46,991 bases of DNA, from positions 1 to 46,991 of the forward strand of contig JADGRE010000018.1 of NCBI GenBank assembly GCA_017881185.1, written 5' to 3'. This DNA comes from Pseudomonadota bacterium. GTDB lineage: Bacteria > Myxococcota_A > Polyangia > Polyangiales > JAFGIB01. The notes under the pieces were generated by a model that did no database searches, had not been told where the DNA came from, and worked only from the letters and a program-made list of their open reading frames with translations. The position numbers were made by a program, and so were the translations under genes. This document shows positions 33,334-42,289 of the stretch, piece after piece (the stretch's first letter is position 1; each line of letters starts with the position of its first letter).

Positions 33334-34182
33334 TCACTGCAGCGTGATCGACATCCCGGTGAAGTACGTGGCGTCTGGAACCGCGATGGTTTGCGGCATG
33401 GGACGCGTGGGACCTTTGGTGAAGCTGATGGTGTCGAACGCACCCGCCGGGCTGTTGCGGTCGGTGCATTCTACGACGACTTTGTAGTCGCCGTCAGGGA
33501 CAACGCTGCCATTCAGGTCCTTCAGGTTCCACGTCACCATGTGGGTGACGTGGTCGGGCAAGGTGGCGCTGGTCACCGCGTCGACGTTGTTGGCGCCGGC
33601 TTCGGCGTTGAACTTGTTCAGGTGGTTGAGGCGCTGCCGGGCCCAGATCGCCAGCGTCTTCACGAAGCCGCCCGAGCTGTTTTCGATCCAGATGGCACCG
33701 ACGTTCCTCGGGGCGAACTGCCCGTTTTGAGTGTGAGTGAGCACGTTGAACGTGAGCGCGCTGAGTCCGGTGCTGCCTGTCCCCCCGGCACCCGCGCCTC
33801 CCGCACCCGCGCCCCCCACGCCTGCGCTCCCCATGCCTGCGTTGCCGGCACCAGCATTGCCCGTGCCTGCGCCCGCGTCCACGCCTGCGAACCCAGTACC
33901 GGCCGCGCCGCTCGATCCCGCCGCAGCCACGCCAGTCCCTGCAGCGGGTGCTCCCATGCCGGCCGCGCCGAAGCCCGCGCTCGGTCCGCCGACTCCAGCT
34001 TGGGTTGATGCACCGCTGCCCGCACTCGGATCTGGCTGCCAACGCCCCACCGCCGTGGCGCTCCCGAACGCGACGGTCGGCCGGTCGCTGGGCTGGCAGC
34101 CGGCCGCGGCCATGGCGCCGACGAGGAGCCAGAGGCCCCAATTGCTTTGCGACAAGTACGGGGTTGGGCGGCGGTATTCCAT
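33334..34182 (-). CDS. DUF2271 family lipoprotein
   Basis: A 282-residue lipoprotein: lipobox MAAAGC with Cys29, a long Gly/Ala/Ser/Pro linker (about 40-130), and a beta-sandwich domain with the DUF2271 pattern. The visible landmarks are APRNVGAIWIENSSGGFVKTLAIWARQR, a conserved VDAVTSAT turn, and WNLKDLNGSVVPDGDYKVVVE. DUF2271 proteins are known from genomes alongside FMN-transferase (ApbE) and PepSY genes, consistent with a link to periplasmic redox functions. It is first of a minus-strand operon with the Cx4CH and CxxCH genes, convergent with dsbD. ATG 34182 is preferred over a TTG at 34212. Confidence 0.78.
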   Translation of the reverse strand: MEYRRPTPYLSQSNWGLWLLVGAMAAAGCQPSDRPTVAFGSATAVGRWQPDPSAGSGASTQAGVGGPSAGFGAAGMGAPAAGTGVAAAGSSGAAGTGFAGVDAGAGTGNAGAGNAGMGSAGVGGAGAGGAGAGGTGSTGLSALTFNVLTHTQNGQFAPRNVGAIWIENSSGGFVKTLAIWARQRLNHLNKFNAEAGANNVDAVTSATLPDHVTHMVTWNLKDLNGSVVPDGDYKVVVECTDRNSPAGAFDTISFTKGPTRPMPQTIAVPDATYFTGMSITLQ

Positions 34183-34294
34183 GTGATTGAGGTTAGTGGC
34201 CGCAGAGTGCAAGATCCGTTCGGCTGTCGAGTCGCGCGCGTATCGTGCTGAAAACGCAGCGCTTTGTGCCCCACCGGCGTGCTATCTGCAGGCT

Positions 34295-35269
34295 GTGCGC
34301 AGCCGGTTCGCGTTCTCTGCAGTGCTCGCAGCACTGCTTTGGCGGCAGGTCGCGTGGCCCGCGGGCTGTCAAGCGCAGGTCACGGCCGTGCAGGCCGAGC
34401 GCAGCGGTCTGCTGCTCGAGTTCTCCGCGCCCGCAGGCTGTCCCGGCCGCGCGCAGGTGCTCGACGAGATCGCCTCGCTCGTACGCGCCGATCGCCACGG
34501 CGGAAGTGGGCGGCTGCTGGCGCAGGCCAGTGTCGAGCGCCGTGCGGCACGGCACTTCGAGCTACACGTGGTGCTCACGCGCGAAGGGGCGCGCGACGAG
34601 CGCAGCGTGCCTGCCGAGAGTTGCGCTGCGGCCGCGCACGCGGTGGCGCTGCTCGTCGCCCTGGTGCTCGATCCGCAGCTCATGTCGGCGGCCCCAAGTC
34701 CGCCGCCAACCGCTGCATCCGTCCGCGCCGCACCGCGTGAGCGCCCCGGTGCTCGACCCACCCTGGAGCTCGGCGCGGCGCTCAGCTTGGACTCTGCCGT
34801 GTCGCCCCAAGTCGCGGTCGGTCCTGCGCTACAAGCGGGGGTCGGTTGGGGCCGTCTTCATCTTGCCCTGCGCGGGCGCTACCTGCTGCCCAGCTCGGCG
34901 CGGCACGACGGACCGAGCGGCCTGTTCGATGCGTCGTTCACGCTGGCTGACGGCTCGCTGTCCGCCTGTCATCTCTGGGCCAGTCAAAGCCTCGCGCTCG
35001 GACCGTGTCTCGCCGTCGAAGCAGGCAGGCTCGCGGGCCGCGCCACGGGCTTGTCCCCGTCCACAGATGGCAGCGCGTTGTGGATGGCGGTCGCCGCAGC
35101 CGCCCAGGGGCGTGGCCGGCTCGCTTCGTGGTCGTGGCTCTTCGCAGAGCTGGGCGCCGAGTACGGTCTGCGCCGGCCGCGTTTCGAGGTGGGCGGGATA
35201 GGACTTGCTCACCAACCTGCCGCCTTGAGCTTGATCGCGAGCTTTGGTGCACTGTTCATGCTGCAATGA
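34295..35269 (+). CDS. Exported protein of the ECF sigma operon, unknown function
   Basis: About 324 residues with a signal peptide (VRSRFAFSAVLAALLWRQVAWPAGCQA). The mature protein has an N-terminal alpha/beta part with repeated Arg/Ala blocks, and a C-terminal region of small strands (LALRGRYLLPSSAR, SGLFDASFTLADGSLS, LAVEAGRLAGRATG) resembling outer-membrane strands. Such exported proteins commonly precede the sigma gene in myxobacterial ECF operons and may take part in signal sensing. Its stop overlaps the sigma factor ATG (ATGA). The start is GTG 34295; TTG 34187 would overlap the divergent gene. Confidence 0.7.
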   Translation: MRSRFAFSAVLAALLWRQVAWPAGCQAQVTAVQAERSGLLLEFSAPAGCPGRAQVLDEIASLVRADRHGGSGRLLAQASVERRAARHFELHVVLTREGARDERSVPAESCAAAAHAVALLVALVLDPQLMSAAPSPPPTAASVRAAPRERPGARPTLELGAALSLDSAVSPQVAVGPALQAGVGWGRLHLALRGRYLLPSSARHDGPSGLFDASFTLADGSLSACHLWASQSLALGPCLAVEAGRLAGRATGLSPSTDGSALWMAVAAAAQGRGRLASWSWLFAELGAEYGLRRPRFEVGGIGLAHQPAALSLIASFGALFMLQ

Positions 35270-35910
35270 CGGGTGCGGCGCTTCGCGGCCATTGCACCAG
35301 AGCCAACGTGACCCGGGCCAACCATCTCGCGACCGACACGAGCTTTGCCCCTGCGACGGCGTCTGCCGACCGCACCGGGCCGGTGCGGGTCGTCGGCTTC
35401 GAGGCGCTGTACGAGCAGCACTTCGATTTCGTGTGGCGAACCGTCCGCTACCTGGGCGTGCCGGACGCCAGTGTGGATGACGCGGTGCAGGACACCTTCC
35501 TGGTGGCGCACCGGCGTCTGGCCGACTTCGAAGCGCGCTCGTCGCCGCGCACGTGGCTGTTCGCCATCGCGCTGCGCGTGGTCAGCGATCATCGTCGCTC
35601 GCAACGTCGGCGTGGGCGTTTGCACGACGAACTCAAGAGCGCGCCGTCGGCCGAGCCGAACACGCCGCACGATCATGCCGAGCGGGCGCAAGCGCGCAGC
35701 ATGCTGCTGGGTGCGCTCGCGCGCTTGTCGGAGCAACAGCGCGCGGTGTTCGTGCTCTCGGAGCTGGAGCAGATGAGCGCTCCCGAGATCGTGCAGGCGC
35801 TCGATGTCAACTTGAACACGGTGTATTCGCGCTTGCGAGCCGCGCGACGCGAGTTCGAACGTGCGGTGCGTGCGCGCGCGCAACGCGGCACACCCGAGGG
35901 GCCCCAATGA
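35266..35910 (+). CDS. ECF-type RNA polymerase sigma factor
   Basis: A 214-residue ECF sigma factor. Region 2 is visible as FEALYEQHFDFVWRTVRYLGVPDASVDDAVQDTFLVAHRRLADFE followed by SPRTWLFAIALRVVSDHRR. Region 4 is LSEQQRAVFVLSELEQMSAPEIVQALDVNLNTVYSRLRAARREF. It directs transcription of a small regulon, usually including its own operon. The first 40 residues are loosely conserved. ATG 35266 overlaps the preceding stop and its own stop overlaps the next start (ATGA), so stoichiometry with the downstream membrane protein is coupled, as expected for a sigma/anti-sigma pair. Confidence 0.92.
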   Translation: MTGAALRGHCTRANVTRANHLATDTSFAPATASADRTGPVRVVGFEALYEQHFDFVWRTVRYLGVPDASVDDAVQDTFLVAHRRLADFEARSSPRTWLFAIALRVVSDHRRSQRRRGRLHDELKSAPSAEPNTPHDHAERAQARSMLLGALARLSEQQRAVFVLSELEQMSAPEIVQALDVNLNTVYSRLRAARREFERAVRARAQRGTPEGPQ

Positions 35911-36767
35911 GCGCGCCTCCGTCAGAACGCAGTCCGCTGCACGAGCAGCTGCACGAGGTCTGCGAACCGGACGCGCTCGCGCGCTTACGCGTGCGTCGGG
36001 CGTTGGCGCGCACGCTCGCGTCCGGCCAGCTGTCGGACACGGTGCTGCGTGTGGAAGCTGGCATGGCCAGGCGTGCGGCCGGGTCGGCGCGGTCGGGTGG
36101 TCTCGGCGCGTCCGCGACCTCGGTCGGCGTCAAGCTCGGTGCCAGCCTGTCGGCGTTAGCCATCGCCGCGGGCTTGCTGTGGCTGCGCAGCGAACGGCCG
36201 CAGCTGAGCGTGCAGAAGCCTGCTGCGTCCGTGAGCGGCAGCGCGCAACCTGTGCGTTTGGCAGCGCGGCCCGAGCTGCCCACGCCTGTCGCCGCTCCGA
36301 GCGCCAGCCCGAGCGCCGAGCTTGCGCCCACGCCGACAACGCTCGGTCGTCACGGCAGCTCGCGCGCTTCCAGCGTCGTCGGGATGCAACACAATGTTGC
36401 AACCGACACAACGAGCAGGCAGGCGGGCTATGGCCTCGACCAGGAGACGGCGCTCGTGCGCGGGGCTGCTGACGCCCTGCGTCGCGGTGATACGAACGCG
36501 AGCTTCGCGTTCTTGGCCGAGCACGCACGACGCTTTCCGCAGGGCGCGCTCTGGCAGGAGTGCGCGGCACTGCACGTGCTTGCCGCGTGCGCGCACGGCC
36601 CGAACCTCGCGGCGCTGCGCGAGCGCTCCAGTTACCTGCGCAGCGCCGGCCACTCGCCGCTCGCCGAACGCGTGCGGCGGGCGTGCTTGCCTGGGTCGGC
36701 AGCGCCTGCGACGGGTGCGCCCGCGCCGAGCGCAGCACGATCTGTCACTGCAGGTGAGGCCCCATGA
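35907..36767 (+). CDS. Membrane-anchored presumed anti-sigma factor
   Basis: A 286-residue protein with a cytoplasmic N-terminal segment (1-72, rich in Arg/Leu), one membrane helix at about 76-93 (LGASLSALAIAAGLLWL), and a periplasmic C-terminal region. The first part is Pro/Ala/Ser-rich and the second helical with TPR-like character (VRGAADALRRGDTNASFAFLAEHARRFPQG). No zinc-binding HxxxCxxC anti-sigma motif was seen, so the assignment rests on topology and coupling to the sigma gene. It is the third gene of the operon; it could sense an envelope signal via the periplasmic part. Confidence 0.7.
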   Translation: MSAPPSERSPLHEQLHEVCEPDALARLRVRRALARTLASGQLSDTVLRVEAGMARRAAGSARSGGLGASATSVGVKLGASLSALAIAAGLLWLRSERPQLSVQKPAASVSGSAQPVRLAARPELPTPVAAPSASPSAELAPTPTTLGRHGSSRASSVVGMQHNVATDTTSRQAGYGLDQETALVRGAADALRRGDTNASFAFLAEHARRFPQGALWQECAALHVLAACAHGPNLAALRERSSYLRSAGHSPLAERVRRACLPGSAAPATGAPAPSAARSVTAGEAP

Positions 36768-37051
36768 TGGGTCGCTGGTTGGTGTGCATGTCGTTGCTCT
36801 TCGCCGGCGCGTGCGGAGCGCAGGCGCGGGTCTCGCTCGGCGCGGCGGGTTTGGCCGACGATGCCGGTGCAGGGTACGACGACGACGACGCCGCGCCCGG
36901 TGCCCGCAACGACGACAGCGACGAGTTCGTGCATGCGGCAGAGTGCGCGGAGACCGAGCTCGTCTGTGGCAGTGACGGCAAGACCTACCGCAATGGCTGC
37001 GATGCGATGGATGCGGGCGTGCAGGTCGCCTCGCAAGGCGCCTGCCTCTGA
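36764..37051 (+). CDS. Kazal-type protease inhibitor lipoprotein
   Basis: A 95-residue lipoprotein: lipobox LLFAGAC with Cys17, an acidic linker (DDDDAAPGARNDDSDE), then a Kazal-like domain with Cys61, Cys68, Cys79 and Cys94 and the signature VCGSDGKTYRNGC. Two of the six usual cysteines are missing, as in many bacterial Kazal domains. It could inhibit extracellular or periplasmic serine proteases. Its ATG overlaps the anti-sigma stop, making it the fourth gene of the ECF operon, so it may belong to the output of that stress system. Confidence 0.85.
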   Translation: MMGRWLVCMSLLFAGACGAQARVSLGAAGLADDAGAGYDDDDAAPGARNDDSDEFVHAAECAETELVCGSDGKTYRNGCDAMDAGVQVASQGACL

Positions 37052-37174
37052 GCGCTGCCTGCGCTGCGCTGTGCTGCGTCGCAAGCGATCGGAAGACGCT
37101 TCGATTCCTGCTAGTCTCGCGCGGCCTGCCGGTGCGGGTCGTACCGGTGCGTCGGTCAAACAGGGGATCTTGCC

Positions 37175-39304
37175 ATGAAACGTCGCGACTTCTTGAAGAG
37201 TGCGGGTTGCTTCATCGCCAGCGCGAGCGTGAGCGGTCTGGTCGGTTGCGGCACTAGCAGCAACAAGGCGGCGGTGGCTGCGGGGCTGTACGGTTTTCCG
37301 CAAGGCGTCGCGTCGGGCGACCCGGAGCCGGGTTCGGTCATGCTGTGGACGCGCGTGGCGGCGAAAGACAAGAGCACCGAGCCGATCGAGCTCACGCTCG
37401 AGGTGTCCGACACCAAGACCTTCGACATGCTCGTGGTCAGCAAGACCGTGCAAGCGAGCTCGGCCAGTGACTTCACCGTGCGCGTGCTGGTCGACCAGCT
37501 GTCGGCCAACACCATCTATTACTACCGCTTCGTCGCCGGCGCTGACGAAAGTCGTGTCGGTCGCACGCGCACCGCGCCCAAGGCCGACGCCGACGTGCCC
37601 GTGCGCTTTGCGTGGGTGTCGTGTCAGGACTACGCGGCGAACTACTACAGCGCGTACCGCCAGCTGTTGAACGACGACGCGGCCGCTGCCGAGGCCGACC
37701 AGCTGCACTTTGTGCTGCACATCGGTGACTTCATCTACGAGACCCGCGCCGCCGACTTCCAGATGCCGATCGACGATGATCTCAAGCCGGTGATGCTGCT
37801 CGATTCGGCCGGCAAGCCGCGCGTGGTTCCGCCATTCCCGTCGGGTGGTCGCAAGGCCAAGGACGGCACCAACTTCGCAGAGAGCGTCGACGACTACCGT
37901 CACCTGTACAAGTCGTACTTGCTCGACGCCGACTTGCAGGATGCTCGTGCGCGCTGGCCGTTCATCTCGATGTGGGACGACCACGAGTTCACCGACGACT
38001 GCTGGCAGACGCAGGCCAACTACGACCGTACTGCCAGCACCGACGAGCCTTCGCAGACCCGGCGCGTGGCAGCGAGCCAGGCCTGGTTCGAGTTCGTGCC
38101 CGCGGTGCTGAGCGAAGCCACGAGCGTCGACGGCGTGAAGCCCGACGCCAAGGACTTCGAAGCCGTGCACGTGACCGACACCAAGTACACCGAGATGGTC
38201 GAGGTCACCGAGCCCAACAACGTCAAGGCCATCTCCGCGATCTCCATCTATCGCAACCTGCGTTGGGGAAAGCACGTGGATCTCGTGCTCACCGACAACC
38301 GCTCGTATCGCAGCGATCACGCCATGCCGGAAGAAGTTACCAACGGCAACGCGCTGATCTTCTCGCCGCGCGCGGCGCTGCCCAAGGACCCCGTCAACAT
38401 CATGGACGAAGGCAAGACCGCCATGGGCGGCAACCCGCCAGACAAGGTGGCGGGGTTCAAGAATCTGCGTAAGGACAGCGATCCGGGCACCATGCTCGGA
38501 CCCAAGCAGAAGACCTGGTGGAAGGCCGTGATGCAGGGCTCGACGGCGACCTGGAAGGTCTGGGGCAACTCGGTGCCGATGCTGCGCATCCTGCTCGACA
38601 CCAAGGATCAGCAGCTGATCCCAGCCGACTTGTTGCTCTCGCCCGACGCCTGGGACGGCTACAACACCGAGCGCAAGGAGCTGATGAAGTTCCTACGCGA
38701 CTCGGCCATTGCCAACGTCGTGTCGTTCTCCGGCGATCATCACGCACACTTTGCCGGCGTGATCTTCGACGACTACGACGCGATGACTCCCAAGCCCGTC
38801 ATGGTCGATCTGTGTGCCGCCGGCATCTCTTCGCGTTCGCAGTTCGCCGAGGTCGCGGCTGCGCTCAGCGGTGCGATCCCCGCGTCGATCGCCATGGCCG
38901 CCGAACAAGTCAAGCGCCTCATCACCTACGACGCGACCAAGCTCGGCGGGCAGGACAAGACGGTGGTGAACCTGAACACCTTGATTCGCTACGGCAGCCA
39001 TGCGGCAAACGTTGCAGCTGACACGAACGACCTTGCGAAAACCGCCGCAGCGCGCGATCCGAAGATCAATTCGCACCTGCGCTACGCCGACTCACGCGCC
39101 ACCGGCTATGGTCTAGCCAGCGTCACGGCGGACAAGATCAGCGCCACACTCGTCACGATCGAACGCAGCTTCGAGCCGCTTGGCAGCAAGAGCCCTGGCA
39201 TTCGTGGCAGCGCGAGCTTCGACATCGCGCACGCGCAGAAGCCCGAGGACGCCGCGTTGCCTGAGCCGAAGCTCACGGGCAAGCAGCCATTTCCGCTGGC
39301 GTGA
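37175..39304 (+). CDS. phoD: PhoD-family alkaline phosphatase (Tat-exported)
   Basis: A 709-residue PhoD-like phosphatase or phosphodiesterase. The Tat signal is RRDFLKSAGCFIAS, and a lipobox-like GLVGC follows (Cys25). The N-terminal Fn3-like domain has FPQGVASGDPEPGSVMLWTRV. The metallophosphatase core shows SCQDY (about 150), LHFVLHIGDFIYE, MWDDHEFTDDCW and SGDHHAHFAG, which supply the metal ligands of the family. PhoD enzymes hydrolyse phosphate mono- and diesters, including those of lipids and teichoic-like polymers, outside the cytoplasm, with Ca2+/Fe3+. Folded export via Tat fits. The gene abuts the amine oxidase stop with no gap. GGGGAT precedes the ATG. Confidence 0.9.
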   Translation: MKRRDFLKSAGCFIASASVSGLVGCGTSSNKAAVAAGLYGFPQGVASGDPEPGSVMLWTRVAAKDKSTEPIELTLEVSDTKTFDMLVVSKTVQASSASDFTVRVLVDQLSANTIYYYRFVAGADESRVGRTRTAPKADADVPVRFAWVSCQDYAANYYSAYRQLLNDDAAAAEADQLHFVLHIGDFIYETRAADFQMPIDDDLKPVMLLDSAGKPRVVPPFPSGGRKAKDGTNFAESVDDYRHLYKSYLLDADLQDARARWPFISMWDDHEFTDDCWQTQANYDRTASTDEPSQTRRVAASQAWFEFVPAVLSEATSVDGVKPDAKDFEAVHVTDTKYTEMVEVTEPNNVKAISAISIYRNLRWGKHVDLVLTDNRSYRSDHAMPEEVTNGNALIFSPRAALPKDPVNIMDEGKTAMGGNPPDKVAGFKNLRKDSDPGTMLGPKQKTWWKAVMQGSTATWKVWGNSVPMLRILLDTKDQQLIPADLLLSPDAWDGYNTERKELMKFLRDSAIANVVSFSGDHHAHFAGVIFDDYDAMTPKPVMVDLCAAGISSRSQFAEVAAALSGAIPASIAMAAEQVKRLITYDATKLGGQDKTVVNLNTLIRYGSHAANVAADTNDLAKTAAARDPKINSHLRYADSRATGYGLASVTADKISATLVTIERSFEPLGSKSPGIRGSASFDIAHAQKPEDAALPEPKLTGKQPFPLA

Positions 39305-40885
39305 TCACTTGTGGCCGAGATCCGCGAGGATCTCTCGCGCCACACGCTCGCCGCTCTCGGCGGCGCCTTCCATGTAGCCCTGAAAGCTCGCGCTGGTGTG
39401 CTCACCGCAGAAATGCAGGTGACCCACGCGCGCGCCTTCGCTGCCCGACCACGCGGCTTGGCCGGGCCGATAGCACGCGTAGCTGCCGTAGAAGTGCGGC
39501 GCCGTGGGCCAGGTCATGCGCAGCGCGCTGCCGGGCAGATACGCCGTCTTGGTGTGCGGGAAGATGCGCTCGATGTCGTCGAGCTCGCCGAGCATGCGCT
39601 CTTCGGCGCTGCCTGCCGCAAGCGCGAAGCCGTGCTTGCCGCCTACGAAGCTGGTCAATAGGCCCGCGTCGCCCGGCTGCCGCCACGAGCTATCCCAGAG
39701 CGCTTGCGGCGACAAGTCGGTGATGACGTAGCCGCTGGCTGCGTGCTCGCTGCGCCACACGCGCGAGCGAAATTGTCCCACCAACTTGGAGTTCGTGCCG
39801 TAGCCCAGCTGGACGATCATCGTGCGCTTCTGCGGCGGGAGCTCCACGTCGAGTTGTACCTGGCGCAGCTGCGTCCACGGCAACGCGAAGACCAGCTTGT
39901 CGAAGCTGAGCTCCGTGGTGGTGCCCGCGTGCTCGAACGCGGCCTGGTAGCCGGTGGTGCCGGTGCCGCGCACGCGCACGAGGCGTTGATCGAGCTGCAG
40001 CTGACGCGTGAGCTTGGCCGCCAGGCGTGATGGAAATTGATCGTTGCCGCCGCGCGTGCGAAAGCGCTCGTCGGACTCACCGAACACTTGGAAAGGCTGC
40101 GCCGGCACGTTGCCGAGCATGGAGACGAGATTCCACGCGGACTGCTCCTGGGGCTCCAGGCCGAACTCGCCCCGATACGCCGACAGCAGCAACTGCTCGA
40201 GCGTGGCATCGAGCTCGGGTAGGGCGTCGAGGTAGGCGGCCACGTTGGTGGCGTCGATGCGGGCAAATGCGCGCGGGTCGGTAGCGAGCGCGGCGGCGTC
40301 TGCCGAAAGGCGTCGCGCGACCGGAACGAAGGCGTTGACGATCTCCAGCTCGCTCAGCACGCGGCCGCCGAAGTAGAAGGTCTGCGCGCGCACCTGCGCG
40401 GAGCCGGCTTGCAAATCATCGAGTGTGAGCCCGAGCTCCACGGCCAGGCGCTGCAGCGTGCGATGGCCGCTGTCGATCAGCTCACCGCCGAGCTCGGCGA
40501 CTTGGCCTTGCACGAGCTTGTCGCGCACGCTCCACATGCGACCGCCAACACGCGTGCTCGCGTCGAAGATCTGCACGTCCACACCGGCCTGCGTGAGGCG
40601 GTGCGCGCACAACAGGCCCGCCATGCCCGCGCCGATGATGGCGATGCGCGGCTGCGCACTCGTGGGTGTCTTGTAGCAGCCCCAGGCGCCGAAGCCCGCC
40701 AACAGCACCGAGCTCGCGCTCACGCCTGCCATGTGCAAGAAACGCCTGCGCCCAAGCGTCGCCCGCGCTTGCTCGCGCTGCGCGTGCGCCAGCACCTGCT
40801 CGGCGGCGCCAACGCCACGTTGCTCGGCCGCAGCCGCTAGCAGCAGTGCACGGCGCAAGGCCGAGAACACAGGGGTGCGGGCCAT
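39305..40885 (-). CDS. Flavin amine oxidase, Tat-signal-bearing
   Basis: A 526-residue amine oxidase. An unusual N-terminal region of about 45 residues precedes a Tat-like motif GRRRFLHMAGVSASS with a hydrophobic stretch ending GAWGC (Cys70). The FAD motif IAIIGAGMAGLLCAHRLTQAG is at about 81-101, the GGRMWS loop follows, and the C-terminal FAD motif is HLHFCGEHTSASFQGYMEGAAESGERVA. It should oxidise amines or polyamines with release of an aldehyde, ammonia and H2O2. It is convergent with phoD with no spacer. The ATG at 40885 was used; the longer frame to 41140 runs into the divergent MFS gene. Confidence 0.88.
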   Translation of the reverse strand: MARTPVFSALRRALLLAAAAEQRGVGAAEQVLAHAQREQARATLGRRRFLHMAGVSASSVLLAGFGAWGCYKTPTSAQPRIAIIGAGMAGLLCAHRLTQAGVDVQIFDASTRVGGRMWSVRDKLVQGQVAELGGELIDSGHRTLQRLAVELGLTLDDLQAGSAQVRAQTFYFGGRVLSELEIVNAFVPVARRLSADAAALATDPRAFARIDATNVAAYLDALPELDATLEQLLLSAYRGEFGLEPQEQSAWNLVSMLGNVPAQPFQVFGESDERFRTRGGNDQFPSRLAAKLTRQLQLDQRLVRVRGTGTTGYQAAFEHAGTTTELSFDKLVFALPWTQLRQVQLDVELPPQKRTMIVQLGYGTNSKLVGQFRSRVWRSEHAASGYVITDLSPQALWDSSWRQPGDAGLLTSFVGGKHGFALAAGSAEERMLGELDDIERIFPHTKTAYLPGSALRMTWPTAPHFYGSYACYRPGQAAWSGSEGARVGHLHFCGEHTSASFQGYMEGAAESGERVAREILADLGHK

Positions 40886-40984
40886 GCGTGCTAGGTGCCA
40901 GAAGACGCGCAGCTTGCCAAGCGCGGGGCCGCTGCCCACTGCGCTGTAGACGCCTGCTTGCTGGCGTGGAAAGCTCGCTGCCCC

Positions 40985-42289
40985 ATGTTCGGACTCACGC
41001 GTTACCAGTGGCTCGTGCTCTTTGCGGCGTGGCTCGGTTGGGGCTTCGATGTCTTCGACGGACTGCTCTTCAACTTCGTCGCGCCGCTGTGCATCCCGAG
41101 CCTCCTGCACATCTCGCCGACTGCGCCGGGAGCCAAGCAAGAGATCCTGTTCTGGACGGCATCGCTCAGCTCGCTCTTGCTGCTCGGCTGGGCGGCGGGC
41201 GGGATCTTGTTCGGCAAGCTCACCGATCGCATCGGGCGCACGCGCACCTTGCTGTTCACGATGCTCACCTACGCGCTGTCCACTGCGGCGTGTGCGTTCG
41301 CGCCCAACATCTGGGTGTTGGCGTTCTTTCGCCTGTTTGCGAGCCTGGGCATCGGCGGCGAATGGGCCGCGGGCGCGTCACTGGTCGCCGAGACCATGCC
41401 GCCCAAGAAGCGGGTGATTGGCGGCGCCTTGCTCTACACCTCGGCGCCCATGGGCTTGTTCCTCGCCACCTACGTGAACGATCTCTTCACGCGTCAGCTC
41501 GACGTGATCGCGAAGAACCCTCAGACCTCGTGGCGCGCGGTCTTTCTCACCGGCCTCGTGCCCGCGCTCGTGGCGTTCCTGATTCGCTTGAAAGTGAAGG
41601 AGCCCGATCACTGGCAAGCTGCCGAGCACACACCCACCATCTCCGAGCTCTTCACGCCCGAGCTGCGCAAGCGCACGCTGGGCGGCATCGCGATGGCGAT
41701 CATTGCGCTCATCACCTGGTGGAGCTGTTCGGTGTTCATCCCCGTGATCGCGAGCTTCCTCGCCGCCGACACCGCGCCGCGACCCGAAGACCTGCCGAAG
41801 CTCAAGACGCACTTCCAGACCATCGGCTCCACCGCGTTCAACCTCGGAGGCTTGATCGGCACGCTGCTCACGGTTCCCATCGCCACGCGTCTGGGGCGGC
41901 GGCCCATGTTTGCAGCTTACTACCTGCTCAGCGCGTTGGCGATCGTGCTCACCTTCGGCCCGGACCTCGCCCCCATGACGCGTCTGTACATGCTGTTTTG
42001 GGTCGGTGTGACCGTGTTCGGTGTGTTCGGCTCGTTCACCTTCTACTTGCCCGAGCTCTTTCCCATGCGTTTGCGCGGCACCGGCTCGGGGTTTTGCTAC
42101 AACATCGGACGCATCGTCACCGCAGGCTTTCCCTTCGTGATCGGCGTCATCTTGCGCACCGGCGCCAGCCCGGTGGCGATCATCCGTTGGGTGGCTGCGG
42201 TCCCGCTGCTCGGCGTAGTGTTCGTGGCGTTGGGCTTCGCGCAAGAGACGCGCGGTCAGCTGCCTGACGAAGTCGGCGAAACTGCCTAA
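40985..42289 (+). CDS. MFS transporter (metabolite:H+ symporter type)
   Basis: A 434-residue MFS protein with about 12 membrane segments. The segment-1 pattern GWGFDVFDGLLFNFVAP resembles sialate and aromatic-acid:H+ symporters, and the loop 2-3 motif is GILFGKLTDRIGRTRTL. The loop 4-5 region has FRLFASLGIGGEWAAGASLVAE, characteristic of metabolite:H+ symporters (the sugar-porter-like GxGxGGEW). Substrate unknown, probably an organic acid or sugar acid. It is divergent from the amine oxidase with 99 bases between, so it might import an oxidase substrate or product. Its stop overlaps the tail of the convergent TetR gene. Confidence 0.86.
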   Translation: MFGLTRYQWLVLFAAWLGWGFDVFDGLLFNFVAPLCIPSLLHISPTAPGAKQEILFWTASLSSLLLLGWAAGGILFGKLTDRIGRTRTLLFTMLTYALSTAACAFAPNIWVLAFFRLFASLGIGGEWAAGASLVAETMPPKKRVIGGALLYTSAPMGLFLATYVNDLFTRQLDVIAKNPQTSWRAVFLTGLVPALVAFLIRLKVKEPDHWQAAEHTPTISELFTPELRKRTLGGIAMAIIALITWWSCSVFIPVIASFLAADTAPRPEDLPKLKTHFQTIGSTAFNLGGLIGTLLTVPIATRLGRRPMFAAYYLLSALAIVLTFGPDLAPMTRLYMLFWVGVTVFGVFGSFTFYLPELFPMRLRGTGSGFCYNIGRIVTAGFPFVIGVILRTGASPVAIIRWVAAVPLLGVVFVALGFAQETRGQLPDEVGETA

